Origin: Tragulus kanchil | Lineage: Eukaryota > Chordata > Mammalia > Artiodactyla > Tragulidae | DNA: 64,000 nt | Direction: 5' to 3' | NCBI GenBank assembly: GCA_022376925.1 | Contig: JAIOJX010000025.1 | Location: 139,335,301-139,399,300 of the forward strand | Shown here: positions 23,677 through 36,500 of the stretch, one piece after another | How the letters are laid out: every line of letters starts with the position of its first letter | Numbering within the stretch: the first letter of the stretch is position 1 | Made by a program: the position numbers and the translations under genes | Notes under the pieces: generated by a model | The model's database searches: none | What the model was told of the DNA's origin: nothing | The model's input: only the letters and a program-made list of their open reading frames with translations

Positions 23677-24580
23677 AGCACAGATATGGCCACCCAGGTC
23701 ATGGGGCAGTCTTCCGGAGGAGGAGGTCTCTTCACCAGTAGTGGCACCATGGGCATGGCCTTGCCGAACGACATGTATGACCTGTCTGATCTCTCTCGAG
23801 CTGAACTGGCGGCGCCCCAGCTCATCATGTTGGCGAACGTGGCCTTAACTGGGGAAGTAAACGGCGGCGGCTGCGATTACCTGGTTGGCGAAGAAAGACA
23901 GATGGCGGAATTGATGCCTGTTGGGGACAGCCACTTTTCAGACAGTGATGGAGAAGGACTGGAGGAGTCTGCTGAGGGGAAAGGCGACCCCGGTGGGCTA
24001 GAAGCCATGGAAGTGGAAAGTTTGGAACTCGGTGTTGTCCAGCCACAGCCTGTGTTCGAGGCCTCGGCTGCCTCAGAACCGTCCAGCGCAGATAAAGACG
24101 TTCCTCGGGAAACACGTGCGGCAGAGGACAAGTGCAAGAACTTGAAGACCAAGCCCTTCCGCTGTAAGCCGTGCCAGTACGAAGCGGAATCTGAGGAGCA
24201 GTTTGTGCATCACATCCGAGTTCACAGCGCCAAGAAATTCTTTGTGGAAGAGAGTGCAGAGAAGCAAGCAAAAGCCAGGGAATCCGGCTCGTCCACGGGG
24301 GAGGAGGGCGATTTCTCCAAGGGCCCCATTCGCTGCGACCGCTGTGGCTACAACACCAATCGCTACGATCACTATACTGCCCACCTGAAGCACCACACCC
24401 GCGCCGGGGACAACGAGCGCGTCTACAAGTGCATCATCTGCACGTACACCACAGTGAGCGAGTATCACTGGAGGAAACACTTGAGAAACCACTTTCCAAG
24501 GAAAGTTTACACGTGTGGCAAATGCAACTATTTTTCAGACAGAAAAAACAATTATGTTCAGCATGTTCGAACTCATACAG
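23677..24580 (+). CDS. REST: REST exon 2 (start codon, fingers 1-4)
   Basis: The acceptor tttgttttgaatgcag ends at 23676. The ATG at 23686 opens the REST N-terminus ([10 protein letters not shown]); an in-frame ATG at 23671 lies inside the intron and is not used. The exon gives residues 1-298 plus one base of codon 299. It carries the SIN3-recruiting N-terminal repressor region, an acidic stretch at about 80-115, finger 1 (C160-H180), a linker, and fingers 2-4. The donor cag|gtaagag at 24581 interrupts the HTGE linker between fingers 4 and 5, as in other mammals. Codon use is GC-rich relative to the flanking introns. Confidence 0.97.
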
Positions 24581-27500
24581 GTAAGAGGACCTGTCTCGTT
24601 TATTGAGTGTACCCCCAAAACGGGACAACCTAAAACATGTGGCATTGCCCATATCTCAGAAGTAAAGAGACTGTCTCACTGCACCCACAGGTATGCATCA
24701 CCTATACTCAACAGTTACTCATTATTAATCTTTTATCACATTTGGCAATTTATTATTTTACATAACAGCTTTATTGAGATGTACTCCCCTTCCCCACAGT
24801 TCATCCATTGAATGTTAGAGTGCATTGGCTTTAGTACGTTCACAGGATTGTGCAGCCAACACCACAGTCAGGATTAAGACATCGTCACCCCAAAAGAAAG
24901 CCCCCTTCAGTGTTTGCTCCCCAGTTCTCAGTGCTCCTAATTGCTCACTTTTAAATTGACTTTCAGGTCTTTGTAATTAAGGGGTCTTTTTTTTTTTTTT
25001 TTTGCCATTTCTATTGGTCTTTCATTTATTTCCATCTTTGTTCTTTTGGCCTGTGTGGGCCTCCCCTCGCAGCGGCCTCCCTTGTTGCAGAACACAGGCT
25101 ATGGGCGCCTGCACTCCAGAGGTCTGACTCGGTAGTTGGACACATCGGTCCAGCCGCTCTGCGGCACGTGGGATCTTCCCAGGCCAGGGCTCGAACCGGC
25201 ACCCCTTGCACTACAAAGTGGTGTCCTTACCCACTGTACCACCAGGGAAGACCCCCCCCCACTTTTTTAAGCTTTTATTTTACTTTTTACTTTTACAGAG
25301 TTTTCTTGTTTACAGATACGTATGTTCCCAGATTAGTCATGTGTATATCTCCCCCATCCCACAAGGGGTCTTATTTTTTAAAAGCAATGTTTGTAACTAC
25401 TGATAGTTGTGTTACATGTTTCTGGACTGATTACTGGTCTGAACACCGTGGATCGGGTGACCTGGTACCCTGCTCCTCCCGGCAGCAGTGAGAGGGGCTG
25501 TGCAATGCTGTGTGCATCAGGTCCCATTTGCAGTAGTTGTCGCTCTGCAGACTGAACCCTAAGTGAGTCCAGTGAGGAGAGGAATTGATGTTGAAGCGGT
25601 AGACAAAAATAAGAAAACTTGCAGATGAAATTCCATTATAAGAAAGACATCTATAGCAGGATGGCTACGTTCCAACAGATGGCTTCTGTGTAATTTAAAG
25701 CTTAAAATCTAGTTATATAAAAGATTCTGAAATCTCTGGAATTTGTTATAACCTGTGATTGTCTCTAGGCTTTGAAACCATTTTATCTCAAGAGTAAATT
25801 TTCAGAATTACATGACATAGGAAATGAGAGTTACCTGAGAATCCTACACCATTAATCACTTAAGAGTTTTAATTAAACAAACTGTTAGACTAAACTAGCC
25901 TCACCTGCAGTATCATAAGACAAATCCCGGGTACCATATTCACTTGAGCCGTAAGTACTTCATGTTCCTTTAACAGTTTTTTGAAAACTTTGGGGGCTAA
26001 TTTATCATAGAACTGGCTGGTCTGTAGAGCTTTCAGGTGGTAACTGTGACACAGCCAGGCGCATGACTTTTATGTATGCACATTTATGAATTTTAAAAAA
26101 TTGAGGTATTATCGACAATGATGAATTTTTGCAAATATGTACTCATAGCCACCATGCAAGTCACCATAAAAAATACTACCAGCATCTTTATCCTATGAAA
26201 TTTAGATTTCCTTTTTTTGTGTCAGTTATATTGTTGATACTTTCAAAATTGTTGAGTCACTGAACAGTTTAAAAATTCTTCCAAAAATCTAAAGAATGTT
26301 TTCAACAGTAAGTTTTAAATTTAAATCTCTTAGATTTAAGAGATTTTCAGAATTAAGGAAAATGGAGAGAACTGGAAAATTTTCAGTTGTGTATATTTCC
26401 AATTTTTATGTATCATTTTTTTAAAAAAAAAATAGGATTTCTACTTTTTACTATTCCTTAACTTTATTTATTACAGTCATTTATTTTCATTTAATTACAA
26501 TCGAGGTTACTAATTTTAATGGATATATTTTATATACTTCATCATTACATAACATTTTCTCCACATTAAAGTTGATACTTCCACAATTAAGGTTACGACT
26601 TACTTAGTTATCACTGGTTGTACGTATCTCATTTCACATTTAGTGTTAAACCTATTTGGTCTTAATACTTTTTAGATTTTTAGTAATTTTTTATTTTTAA
26701 TTTTGACCTGTTTTATTGGTTTTATTTATCTATTTTCATCCATCTTTGTTCTTTGGCCGGTGTGGGCTTCCCATTGCAGTGACCTCTCTCATTGCAGAGC
26801 AACGGCTCTGGGTGCATGTGCTGCAGAGTGCTGGCTCATAATTGGACACATCAACACCAGTCCAGCTGCTCCATGGCACGTGGGATCTTCCCGGGCCAGG
26901 GATCAAACCAGAGTCCCTTTCACTGCAAGGCAGACTCTTTACCCACTGGACCACCAGGAAAGCCCTTAATACTTTTTAAAAGCTCCCTTTCCCCTAAAAA
27001 AATTCACATTAATTTGTTGATGCATAAATAGAAGGATAGTATTTTGATTATTTAAATTATTTAAATTCCGAGAGTATCAGTGGTGTTAAATGCATGGTTC
27101 TGAAAATGGTATTTATGGAAAAATTAATTAATCTAGTGCTGTAGAACAGAGATGATCATCAGCAGGAATCCACTGTTTTGTATCTCTCACTTAGGCAGCC
27201 AACTTTTTAGACTCACTGAGTGCTCCGAATTAGATGCTCTCTCGGCTAATTGTCAGGAAAATATGCTAAGGAAAACAGGGAGGTGTTTACTGAAAGCCTA
27301 GTATTGTACTCAGGGTAACATACAAATAAGATTCAAAATTCTGACTATTTTTACAGGTAATTATCATGGGAGGGGGCTGATGATTTTTACTTGATTCTTC
27401 AATAGAAAGGTTTTTCATTTTGTGGTTTTGATATCTAACCAGTTCACAAATTCTACTTCGAAAGATGACATTTTTGTCTGTATGTCTGATTGAAAAATTA

Positions 27501-30500
27501 CCAGCATTTCTAAAGTATGTTATTTTGGTGAGTTGCACAGATAGATGCAATCTACTGTGTTATGAAGAACTGAAAAGTAAAGTATCTGTAGTTGATCCTT
27601 CATGTTAATCTTTAAGAGAATTAAGTTTTTCTTCTGTTAACTGTTTTTGGTAGCAGCTTTGATACACAGTTGATGTATCATACAATTCACTGTGGAATGA
27701 ATTGTTCTGAACATTTCATATCAATGGAATCAGATACTATGTGACCCTCAGTGGCTGCCTTCTCTCACTTATTAGGTTTTCAGGGCTCATCCATGTTGAA
27801 TATCCAGTACTTGTTTTCCTTTTAGTGCCAAACAATACTCCTCTATGGGTAACAACATTTTGTTTTTCTATTAGTTAATGGATTTTTGGATTATTTCCAC
27901 TTTTTGGCTATTACGAGTAATGCTGCTATGACCATTTATATACAGGTTTTTATGTAAGCATATGTATTTATTTCTCTTCAGTAAATATATACCTAGGAGT
28001 GGAATTGCTCAGCCTTACGGTAATTATGTTTAATCTTTTGAGGAACTGGCAAACTGTTTTCCAAGGTGACTATACTAGTCCCACCAACACTGTATCAAGG
28101 GTTTCAAATTCTCCACAACCTAACAAGTACATGTTAAATCTGTTATTTTGATTAAAGCCATCCTGGTGGGTGTGAAATCATGTCACTGTGGTTTTGATTT
28201 ACATTTCTCTCATGGCTGATGATATTGTGCATCTTTTCATGTGCTTGTTGGCAATTACATATCTTTTTTACAGATATACATACAACCTTTTTAAAGTTAT
28301 CTGAAAATTCTTCCAGGCTAAAGTAGGCATTCTGTTGCCATGAGCTATTTATGTCTAATCTGTAGGTACCAGCTAATAATAGCTGAACAGTTACTAAGAA
28401 CACATTTCAGTTACCACCAGTCTTTCTTTTTTTTCACTATGTCTTTTCCTTTCCTTGTTTCATGTTTTGTTGGGTTTTTTTTCTTTTTCATGTTTTTTTC
28501 CTTTCCTTGTTTGTTTTTTTGTTTTTGGCGAGCCACATGACATGTGGGCTCTTTAGTTCACCACCCAGGGATTGAACCTGTGCCCCTGCAGTGGAAGCAG
28601 GGAGTCTTAACCAGTTGACTTTCAGGGAAGCCCCTCCTTGCTCGTTGTTATTAAGACACATCTGTTTATGCAATACATAACATAGACAAAATAATAACTG
28701 GTATTATTGAGGGTTTTATGTGCCAGGCACAGGGCTGAATGCTGTCCATGTACTTATTACCTTAATTTAAGTTCTCATAGTTCTATAAAATGAAGGAACT
28801 GTTATTATATAGATGAGGAAGCTTGCCCAAAGTCATTATTATATTGTAGCCCCCCCAAAATAGACACATGTCAAGTGGTTTCTTTTTTAGTATATTTTGT
28901 GGTTGATACCCCATCCGAAAATACAACCTTTTCTGCCTTTGAGTCTTAAATTCTTTAGTAGTAAATCACTGATATCTTCAGTTGCTGTCAGTACCTGTGG
29001 CTTTATGAGTATAATTTAAAACTGACCTGGGACTTCCCCGGCGGTCCAGTGGTTAAGATTGTGTTTCCAGGGCAAAGGGCATGGGTTTGATCCCTGGTCA
29101 GGAAACTAAGATCTCATGCTGAGGTGTGCGACCAAAAAAACCCAAAACTCAGTTTTGAATATTGTATGTATTGTTATTGTGAATTGTATTTGCCTTATTT
29201 TATCATATGTGAACATTAATCATTACATTTTTGTAGGTGAACGTCCATATAAATGTGAACTTTGTCCTTATTCAAGTTCTCAGAAGACCCATTTGACTAG
29301 GCATATGCGTACTCATTCAGGTTGGTAAGAAATGGAAACTTTTCTATCATTTTTAGTAAACTGCCATTATAAGGAAGTTGTTCTGGAACTGGGTCATTAT
29401 TTATGATTTTTTTTTTTTAAACCTTTATTTTACTTTTAACTTTTACAGAGTTTTGTTGTTTACAGACATGCATGTTCCCAGATCAGTTATGATTTATTTT
29501 TTATTTTATTTTTAGTAATTTGGATATTTTTACAGTATTTTTAATATATTTTCAGTGTGTGGTAGCTAGGTTCCAGGGATTCGTCGTTACTCAGTTCCTA
29601 ACATTTGGGTTTGTTCTCTTCAGAGTTGTTAAAGCTTCTGAGGATTGATTTGCAAAAGCCAAACTTTAAAGAATGATTGATAATCCAGGATCCCAGTGTA
29701 TTCAATTACAATAATTAAAACATAGGACTGTAACAGATGGGAGAATTGCCCACTGTAGAACTGAAATAATCATGATCACCGTCCAGAATTAGTCCTTGAG
29801 GGTTTTATGTGCCAGGCACAGGGCTGAATGCTGTCCCTGTACTTTTTACCTTAATTTAAGTTCTCATAGTTCTATAAAATGAAGGAACTGTTATTATATA
29901 GATGAGGAAGCTTGCCCAAAGTCATTATTATATTGTAGCCCCCCCAAAATAGACACATGTCAAGTGGTTTCTTTTTTAGTATATTTTGTGGTTGATACCC
30001 CATCCGAAAATACAACCTTTTCTGCCTTTGAGTCTTAAATTCTTTAGTAGTAAATCACTGATATCTTCAGTTGCTGTCAGTACCTGTGGCTTTATGAGTA
30101 TAATTTAAAACTGACCTGGGACTTCCCTGGCGGTCCAGTGGTTAAGATTGTGTTTCCAGGGCAAAGGGCATGGGTTTGATCCCTGGTCAGGAAACTAAGA
30201 TCTCATGCTGAGGTGTGCGACCAAAAAAACCCAAAACTCAGTTTTGAATATTGTATGTATTGTTATTGTGAATTGTATTTGCCTTATTTTATCATATGTG
30301 AACATTAATCATTACATTTTTGTAGGTGAACGTCCATATAAATGTGAACTTTGTCCTTATTCAAGTTCTCAGAAGACCCATTTGACTAGGCATATGCGTA
30401 CTCATTCAGGTTGGTAAGAAATGGAAACTTTTCTATCATTTTTAGTAAACTGCCATTATAAGGAAGTTGTTCTGGAACTGGGTCATTATTTATGATTTTT

Positions 30501-33500
30501 TTTTTTTAAACCTTTATTTTACTTTTAACTTTTACAGAGTTTTGTTGTTTACAGACATGCATGTTCCCAGATCAGTTATGATTTATTTTTTATTTTATTT
30601 TTAGTAATTTGGATATTTTTACAGTATTTTTAATATATTTTCAGTGTGTGGTAGCTAGGTTCCAGGGATTCGTCGTTACTCAGTTCCTAACATTTGGGTT
30701 TGTTCTCTTCAGAGTTGTTAAAGCTTCTGAGGATTGATTTGCAAAAGCCAAACTTTAAAGAATGATTGATAATCCAGGATCCCAGTGTATTCAATTACAA
30801 TAATTAAAACATAGGACTGTAACAGATGGGAGAATTGCCCACTGTAGAACTGAAATAATCATGATCACCGTCCAGAATTAGTCCCCCGTTATGAAGGTAT
30901 GAAGATGGCAAAGTTAAAAAGCCAGTGTTAGCATAGGTGGTCTTGAATGGATAATTATTTCACTTTTGCCACACTGACCCATGGGAGGCCCTGAAATGAT
31001 GCACACTCTTCGTTTTCTGTTCTCAGTAGTTATGTTACCGTTTTGTCTTGGATGAAATAATGGAAGAATGCTGATTTGCATCCAGTTTGCATTTATACTA
31101 ATTTTGTAGGTATCGCACTGAATAGTCCTTCCATCCTGCTAGTGTAGGAATTCATCTTGAATGTTTTCCCATTCTAAGCACAGTGAGTGCTTGTTAAAGC
31201 GAATTAACATCTTACTGAGTTCTATAACAACTACTCATTTTTAAGATGGACAAACTTCTTTTTAGCAAAAATTATTTGCCTTTTACCAACTATTTGATGG
31301 TTATTATGGATGCACTGGTTCTTTTTTTTTCCTTTTTGACCAAGTGGCTTTCAGAATCTTAGGTTCCCCAGCCAGTAATCAGACCTGTGCCTGCTGCAGT
31401 GGAAACCTGTTGTTCTAACCATTGGACCACCAGCAAATTCCCTGGAGACAATAGCTGGATCATTTGAAACATGTTATGGTTTGATAGGCTTTTTGTGAAT
31501 TTAAAATTTTTTTAAAAAAGATTTATTTATTTATTTTTAATTTCATTTTTTTGGCCACAGTGGGTCTCGGTTGCTGCACATGCTCTTTCTGCAGTTGCCG
31601 CCAGCAGAGGCTGCTCTTTGTTGCGGTGCCAGGGCTTCTTACTACAGTGTCTTTTCCTGTTGTGGCACATGGGCTTCAGTAGTTGGGGCGCCTGGGCTCC
31701 AGTAATTGTGGTGCATGGGCTTGGTTGCTCTGCAGCATGCAAAGTCCTCCCAGACCAGGGATCGAAATGGTGGCCCTTATACTGTAAGGCGGATTCTTAA
31801 CCACTGGACCACCAGGGAGGCCCTAGAATAACTTTTTAAGGTTTAATTTACCCACACGAAAATGCACAGATAAAAGGTATATAGGTCAGTGACTTTACGT
31901 ACACTTTCTCTTGTTTGACTGCCATTTTGGTGAAGACATGAAATGTTTCCTCTACCCTGAGAGCAGTGTCCTTCTTAGCCTTTCTAGGCAGTACTCCCAT
32001 ATTCTCCCCTCAACTGACACTCCAATTTCTGTTAAAGATGTAACATCCTTCTAAAAATGTTTTCAAGATTCACTCCCTGCTGCATTATCAAAACTTCATG
32101 TTTATTGTGAGTAGTACATCTCTATTACTCTTTAGTTAAAAGTTCCCATGTTACTCTATCTGGATTCTTCTTGATAAGACTGTTTAAGCTTATAAAGCTC
32201 TCTTTGTGAATTTGTGTTAAATTTATAAATTAATTTGGGAAGAATAAAACAGACATTTGGCAGATTTATAAAGATGAAAAACAGGTTAAAAAATTTTTAC
32301 TAAAATTAGAAAAGGAAATTAAGTTAAAACTGGTACAGGGCAAAAAATTTTTATTCAGCTAGGTTTCTATTAACTAAACTTGATAAATTGATTTTCCAAT
32401 ATAAGAAAGAGTTAATGGCAGAAAGCAAAAATGAGGGTGGGGTGAATGAAGTAAGTAAATGATGCTATCACAGTTTGTTGTAAGCAGAGTCCTGGGAATT
32501 CCTTGTTCGTTTCACAGGTGGAGGCTTACATCTTGCTTGATGCTTGCTATGAAAATGCTCTCATTCATTAGAGTTTATAAAAGGGTGACATTTTATGATT
32601 CTTTTAAGAGCATAAATATTTTCCTAAAGAGATCAACTCCATTCATCAGCTCTTTGTTTACTCAAAGGCAGGCTTTATACAGTAAGGCACGATAAGCTCA
32701 TGAAATCTTCCCTTTTGTTTACCCATTCTATCACTTGCCAGTTCATTCCAAAAGTCGTGAATTACAGGTAATGTATATCGACTGTTGGGCCATCTGTCCT
32801 ACACTGAATGCTCTTTATGGATTAGATTATTTGTAGTTCACAACACTTAAGGATAGTTTACAGATGAGGACATCGAGCCTTAGAGAGTTTTCTGTACCTT
32901 GCTCAAGACCTCACAGTAAGTTGCAGAGCCTGTATTTGATCCCTCCAGGTAGTCTTACTGTAGAACAAGATCTTAACAGTTATTTCACATATCTTCTTTT
33001 CCCCATTCTGTGTCTGTATCTATTAAGTGGATATTTGTCTCCATTGAAGTCATTTAGTGGAGAGGACAAGATAGGGCCAAGTGGAGAGTAATGTAGCATG
33101 TTGTTAGAAACCTCTCTTTATGAATCTGTTAGTGGACTAATGTGGAAATGTATAGTTTGACCTTGGATAAATTTTTTTTTTTGTGGTTGAGTATTCTGTC
33201 ATCAGATGTCTTTTAATCATGTAAGGCTAGTTTTACTTAATGTCTTAGTAGTTTGCTTTATGAAAGAAATTAAGATTTTATGTGAATTTGAGAATGTTTG
33301 AGAGATGAATTTTCATAAATGTCAATTTCCATCTTTCTGCTATGCATTCCATTGGACCAGTGGGGTATGGATACCGTTTGGTAATATTTGCTAGAGTGTG
33401 ATCTAGATGGGTATGTATTCAGGTAGATAAGTTAATTTTATGCCTTTAATTTGGGGTTGGGAGGGTCTCTGGTCTTGTATGTACTTGTGATTATGACTTT

Positions 33501-36500
33501 TTGTGCTTTTTTAATAATGCCATATCTATTTGTATGCTCCTAGTTTATTTTCCCATTCTTTAGAAGAAGGTGGGAGAAAATCAAGAAAAGATTTCTTACT
33601 TTTGCTGTAGAACAGCAACTCTGGCAGTGGAAAAGTTTGCTTAGTCAAATCTGACTCACCTCTTGCCAGAATGGACAGAGGATTAAAAAGAAAAATTCTT
33701 TTGCTCCCTAAAGTCAAACCATTGTTATAAAACTTGCACATGGATGTCTGGAATGAATGAGAATTTTATGTTGCACTCCTTTATACATTTGTTTTAACTA
33801 CATAATAACTTTATATCTTTTTTGAGTGGCTTTGCTCCAGAATTTGCATCAGGAACCCAAGTCACTTTTTCAGAAACTGTTGTATATTTCTTGATGAATC
33901 GGTGTTTTCAAAGAGTGCTTGAGAACCGTAGCTTGATGAGCTTTTTAGAAGATGATCAACTAAGATAATTATTCCTCTATTTAGAATGAGAATCAAAGGA
34001 CAGAGAAAAGATATACAAATAAATATGGTAAATGTAAGTTGCATGATAAAATCTTCATGAAACAGTTTTTATGGGGTTTTTGTTTTGAAATATATATCCA
34101 ATTCTTGTAAGTGTATCTGAATAAGATCTTAACAGTTATTTCACATATCTTCTTTTCCCCATTCTGTGTCTGTATCTATTAAGTGGATATTTGTCTCCAT
34201 TGAAGTCATTTAGTGGAGAGGACAAGATAGGGCCAAGTGGAGAGTAATGTAGCATGTTGTTAGAAACCTCTCTTTATGAATCTGTTAGTGGACTAATGTG
34301 GAAATGTATAGTTTGACCTTGGATAAATTTTTTTTTTGTGGTTGAGTATTCTGTCATCAGATGTCTTTTAATCATGTAAGGCTAGTTTTACTTAATGTCT
34401 TAGTAGTTTGCTTTATGAAAGAAATTAAGATTTTATGTGAATTTGAGAATGTTTGAGAGATGAATTTTCATAAATGTCAATTTCCATCTTTCTGCTATGC
34501 ATTCCATTGGACCAGTGGGGTATGGATACCGTTTGGTAATATTTGCTAGAGTGTGATCTAGATGGGTATGTATTCAGGTAGATAAGTTAATTTTATGCCT
34601 TTAATTTGGGGTTGGGAGGGTCTCTGGTCTTGTATGTACTTGTGATTATGACTTTTTGTGCTTTTTTAATAATGCCATATCTATTTGTATGCTCCTAGTT
34701 TATTTTCCCATTCTTTAGAAGAAGGTGGGAGAAAATCAAGAAAAGATTTCTTACTTTTGCTGTAGAACAGCAACTCTGGCAGTGGAAAAGTTTGCTTAGT
34801 CAAATCTGACTCACCTCTTGCCAGAATGGACAGAGGATTAAAAAGAAAAATTCTTTTGCTCCCTAAAGTCAAACCATTGTTATAAAACTTGCACATGGAT
34901 GTCTGGAATGAATGAGAATTTTATGTTGCACTCCTTTATACATTTGTTTTAACTACATAATAACTTTATATCTTTTTTGAGTGGCTTTGCTCCAGAATTT
35001 GCATCAGGAACCCAAGTCACTTTTTCAGAAACTGTTGTATATTTCTTGATGAATCGGTGTTTTCAAAGAGTGCTTGAGAACCGTAGCTTGATGAGCTTTT
35101 TAGAAGATGATCAACTAAGATAATTATTCCTCTATTTAGAATGAGAATCAAAGGACAGAGAAAAGATATACAAATAAATATGGTAAATGTAAGTTGCATG
35201 ATAAAATCTTCATGAAACAGTTTTTATGGGGTTTTTGTTTTGAAATATATATCCAATTCTTGTAAGTGTATCTGAATAAATCTTGAATTCATTTCTTCAT
35301 GTATGCCTTCTGTAACATCTCTCGTTTACTTTCAGGTGAGAAGCCATTTAAGTGTGACCAGTGCAGTTACGTGGCCTCTAATCAACATGAAGTCACCCGC
35401 CACGCAAGACAGGTTCACAATGGGCCGAAACCTCTTAACTGCCCACACTGTGAGTACAAAACAGCAGACAGGAGTAACTTCAAAAAACACGTGGAGCTCC
35501 ATGTGAATCCGCGGCAGTTCAACTGCCCCGTGTGCGACTATGCAGCTTCCAAGAAGTGTAACCTGCAGTATCATTTCAAGTCGAAGCATCCTACTTGTCC
35601 CAGTAAAACCATGGATGTCTCAAAAGTGAAACTCAAGAAAACCAAAAAGCGGGAGGCTGCTGTGCCTGACAGCAAAATCACCAACGAGAAGACAGAACCA
35701 GAGCAGACAAAAATCAAGGGGGACGTGACTGGGAAGAAACACGACAAGTCTGTAAAAGTGGAGAAAAGAGAGAATGTTTCAAAAGAGAAAAAGCCTTGTA
35801 GCAGTGCCTCAAGCCAAGTGACTACCAGGACGCGCAAACTGGCCATGGAAGCTAAAGAAGTGGATGTGGCCCCAGGAAATCATTCAGAAAAAAGCGGCAA
35901 AGGCAAGAAAAGTAAAAGGAAGGTGGCAGCCGAAGCCCATTCTTTACCAGAGCCTGTTAACGATGAGGAACCTGCAACAAAAAAGAGAAAGAAGGCGGAA
36001 AGCAAATCCAAAACGAGTCAGGAGGTACCCAAGGGTGACGGCAGGGTAGAGGAGAGTCAAAAGCAAAGCATTTGCGTGAAGAACAGCACAAAGAAAACTC
36101 TGCGAAGTAAATCCTGTAAGAAAAGCAGCAAGCCTGCTCAGAGGAGGCCCGCTCAGTCGGAGCCTCCGGCTGCGCCCCTGGAGCCTGCTCAGGGTGGCCG
36201 TGTTCAGACAGAAGCTCCTCCTCGCCCCACTTCCACGGGCCGTGCTGAGGCCAAGGACGTCCAGGAGGGGCCTGTTCAGGTGGAGCCGCCCTCTCCTCCA
36301 CCGCCTTCTCCCCCTGCCCCTGCCCCTCCCCGGGAGCCTGCTCAGGTCGGGTATGTTCAGATGGAGCCTCCTGTCTCTCCTCCCTCCGTGGGGGGTGCTG
36401 AGGTCAGGGTTGTCCAGAAGGTGCCTGTTCAGATGGAGCTGCCTCCTCTTCCCCCTCCTCCTCCCCCTGCCCCCCTGGAGCCTGCTCAGGGGGTGCCTGC

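Larger units (their letters stand above)
28709..30883 (+). repeat. REST: Tandem duplication (1089 bp x 2) containing REST exon 3
   Basis: 28709-29794 is repeated at 29798-30883 with only a handful of mismatches (ccatgtacttatt versus ccctgtactttt near the start; ccccgg versus ccctgg in the SINE). Each unit holds a MIR-like stretch, a SINE, exon 3 and its splice sites. Confidence 0.95.
32968..35277 (+). repeat. REST: Tandem duplication (1155 bp x 2) containing REST exon N
   Basis: 32968-34122 is repeated at 34124-35277, almost perfectly. The second copy runs to just before the acceptor of the last coding exon. Confidence 0.95.

Noticed and set aside
28709..30883. Real, selected duplication of the REST zinc finger exon
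   Set aside because: Identical flanks and the same-sized duplications at many unrelated places make artefact the simpler reading; kept as a checkable finding only.
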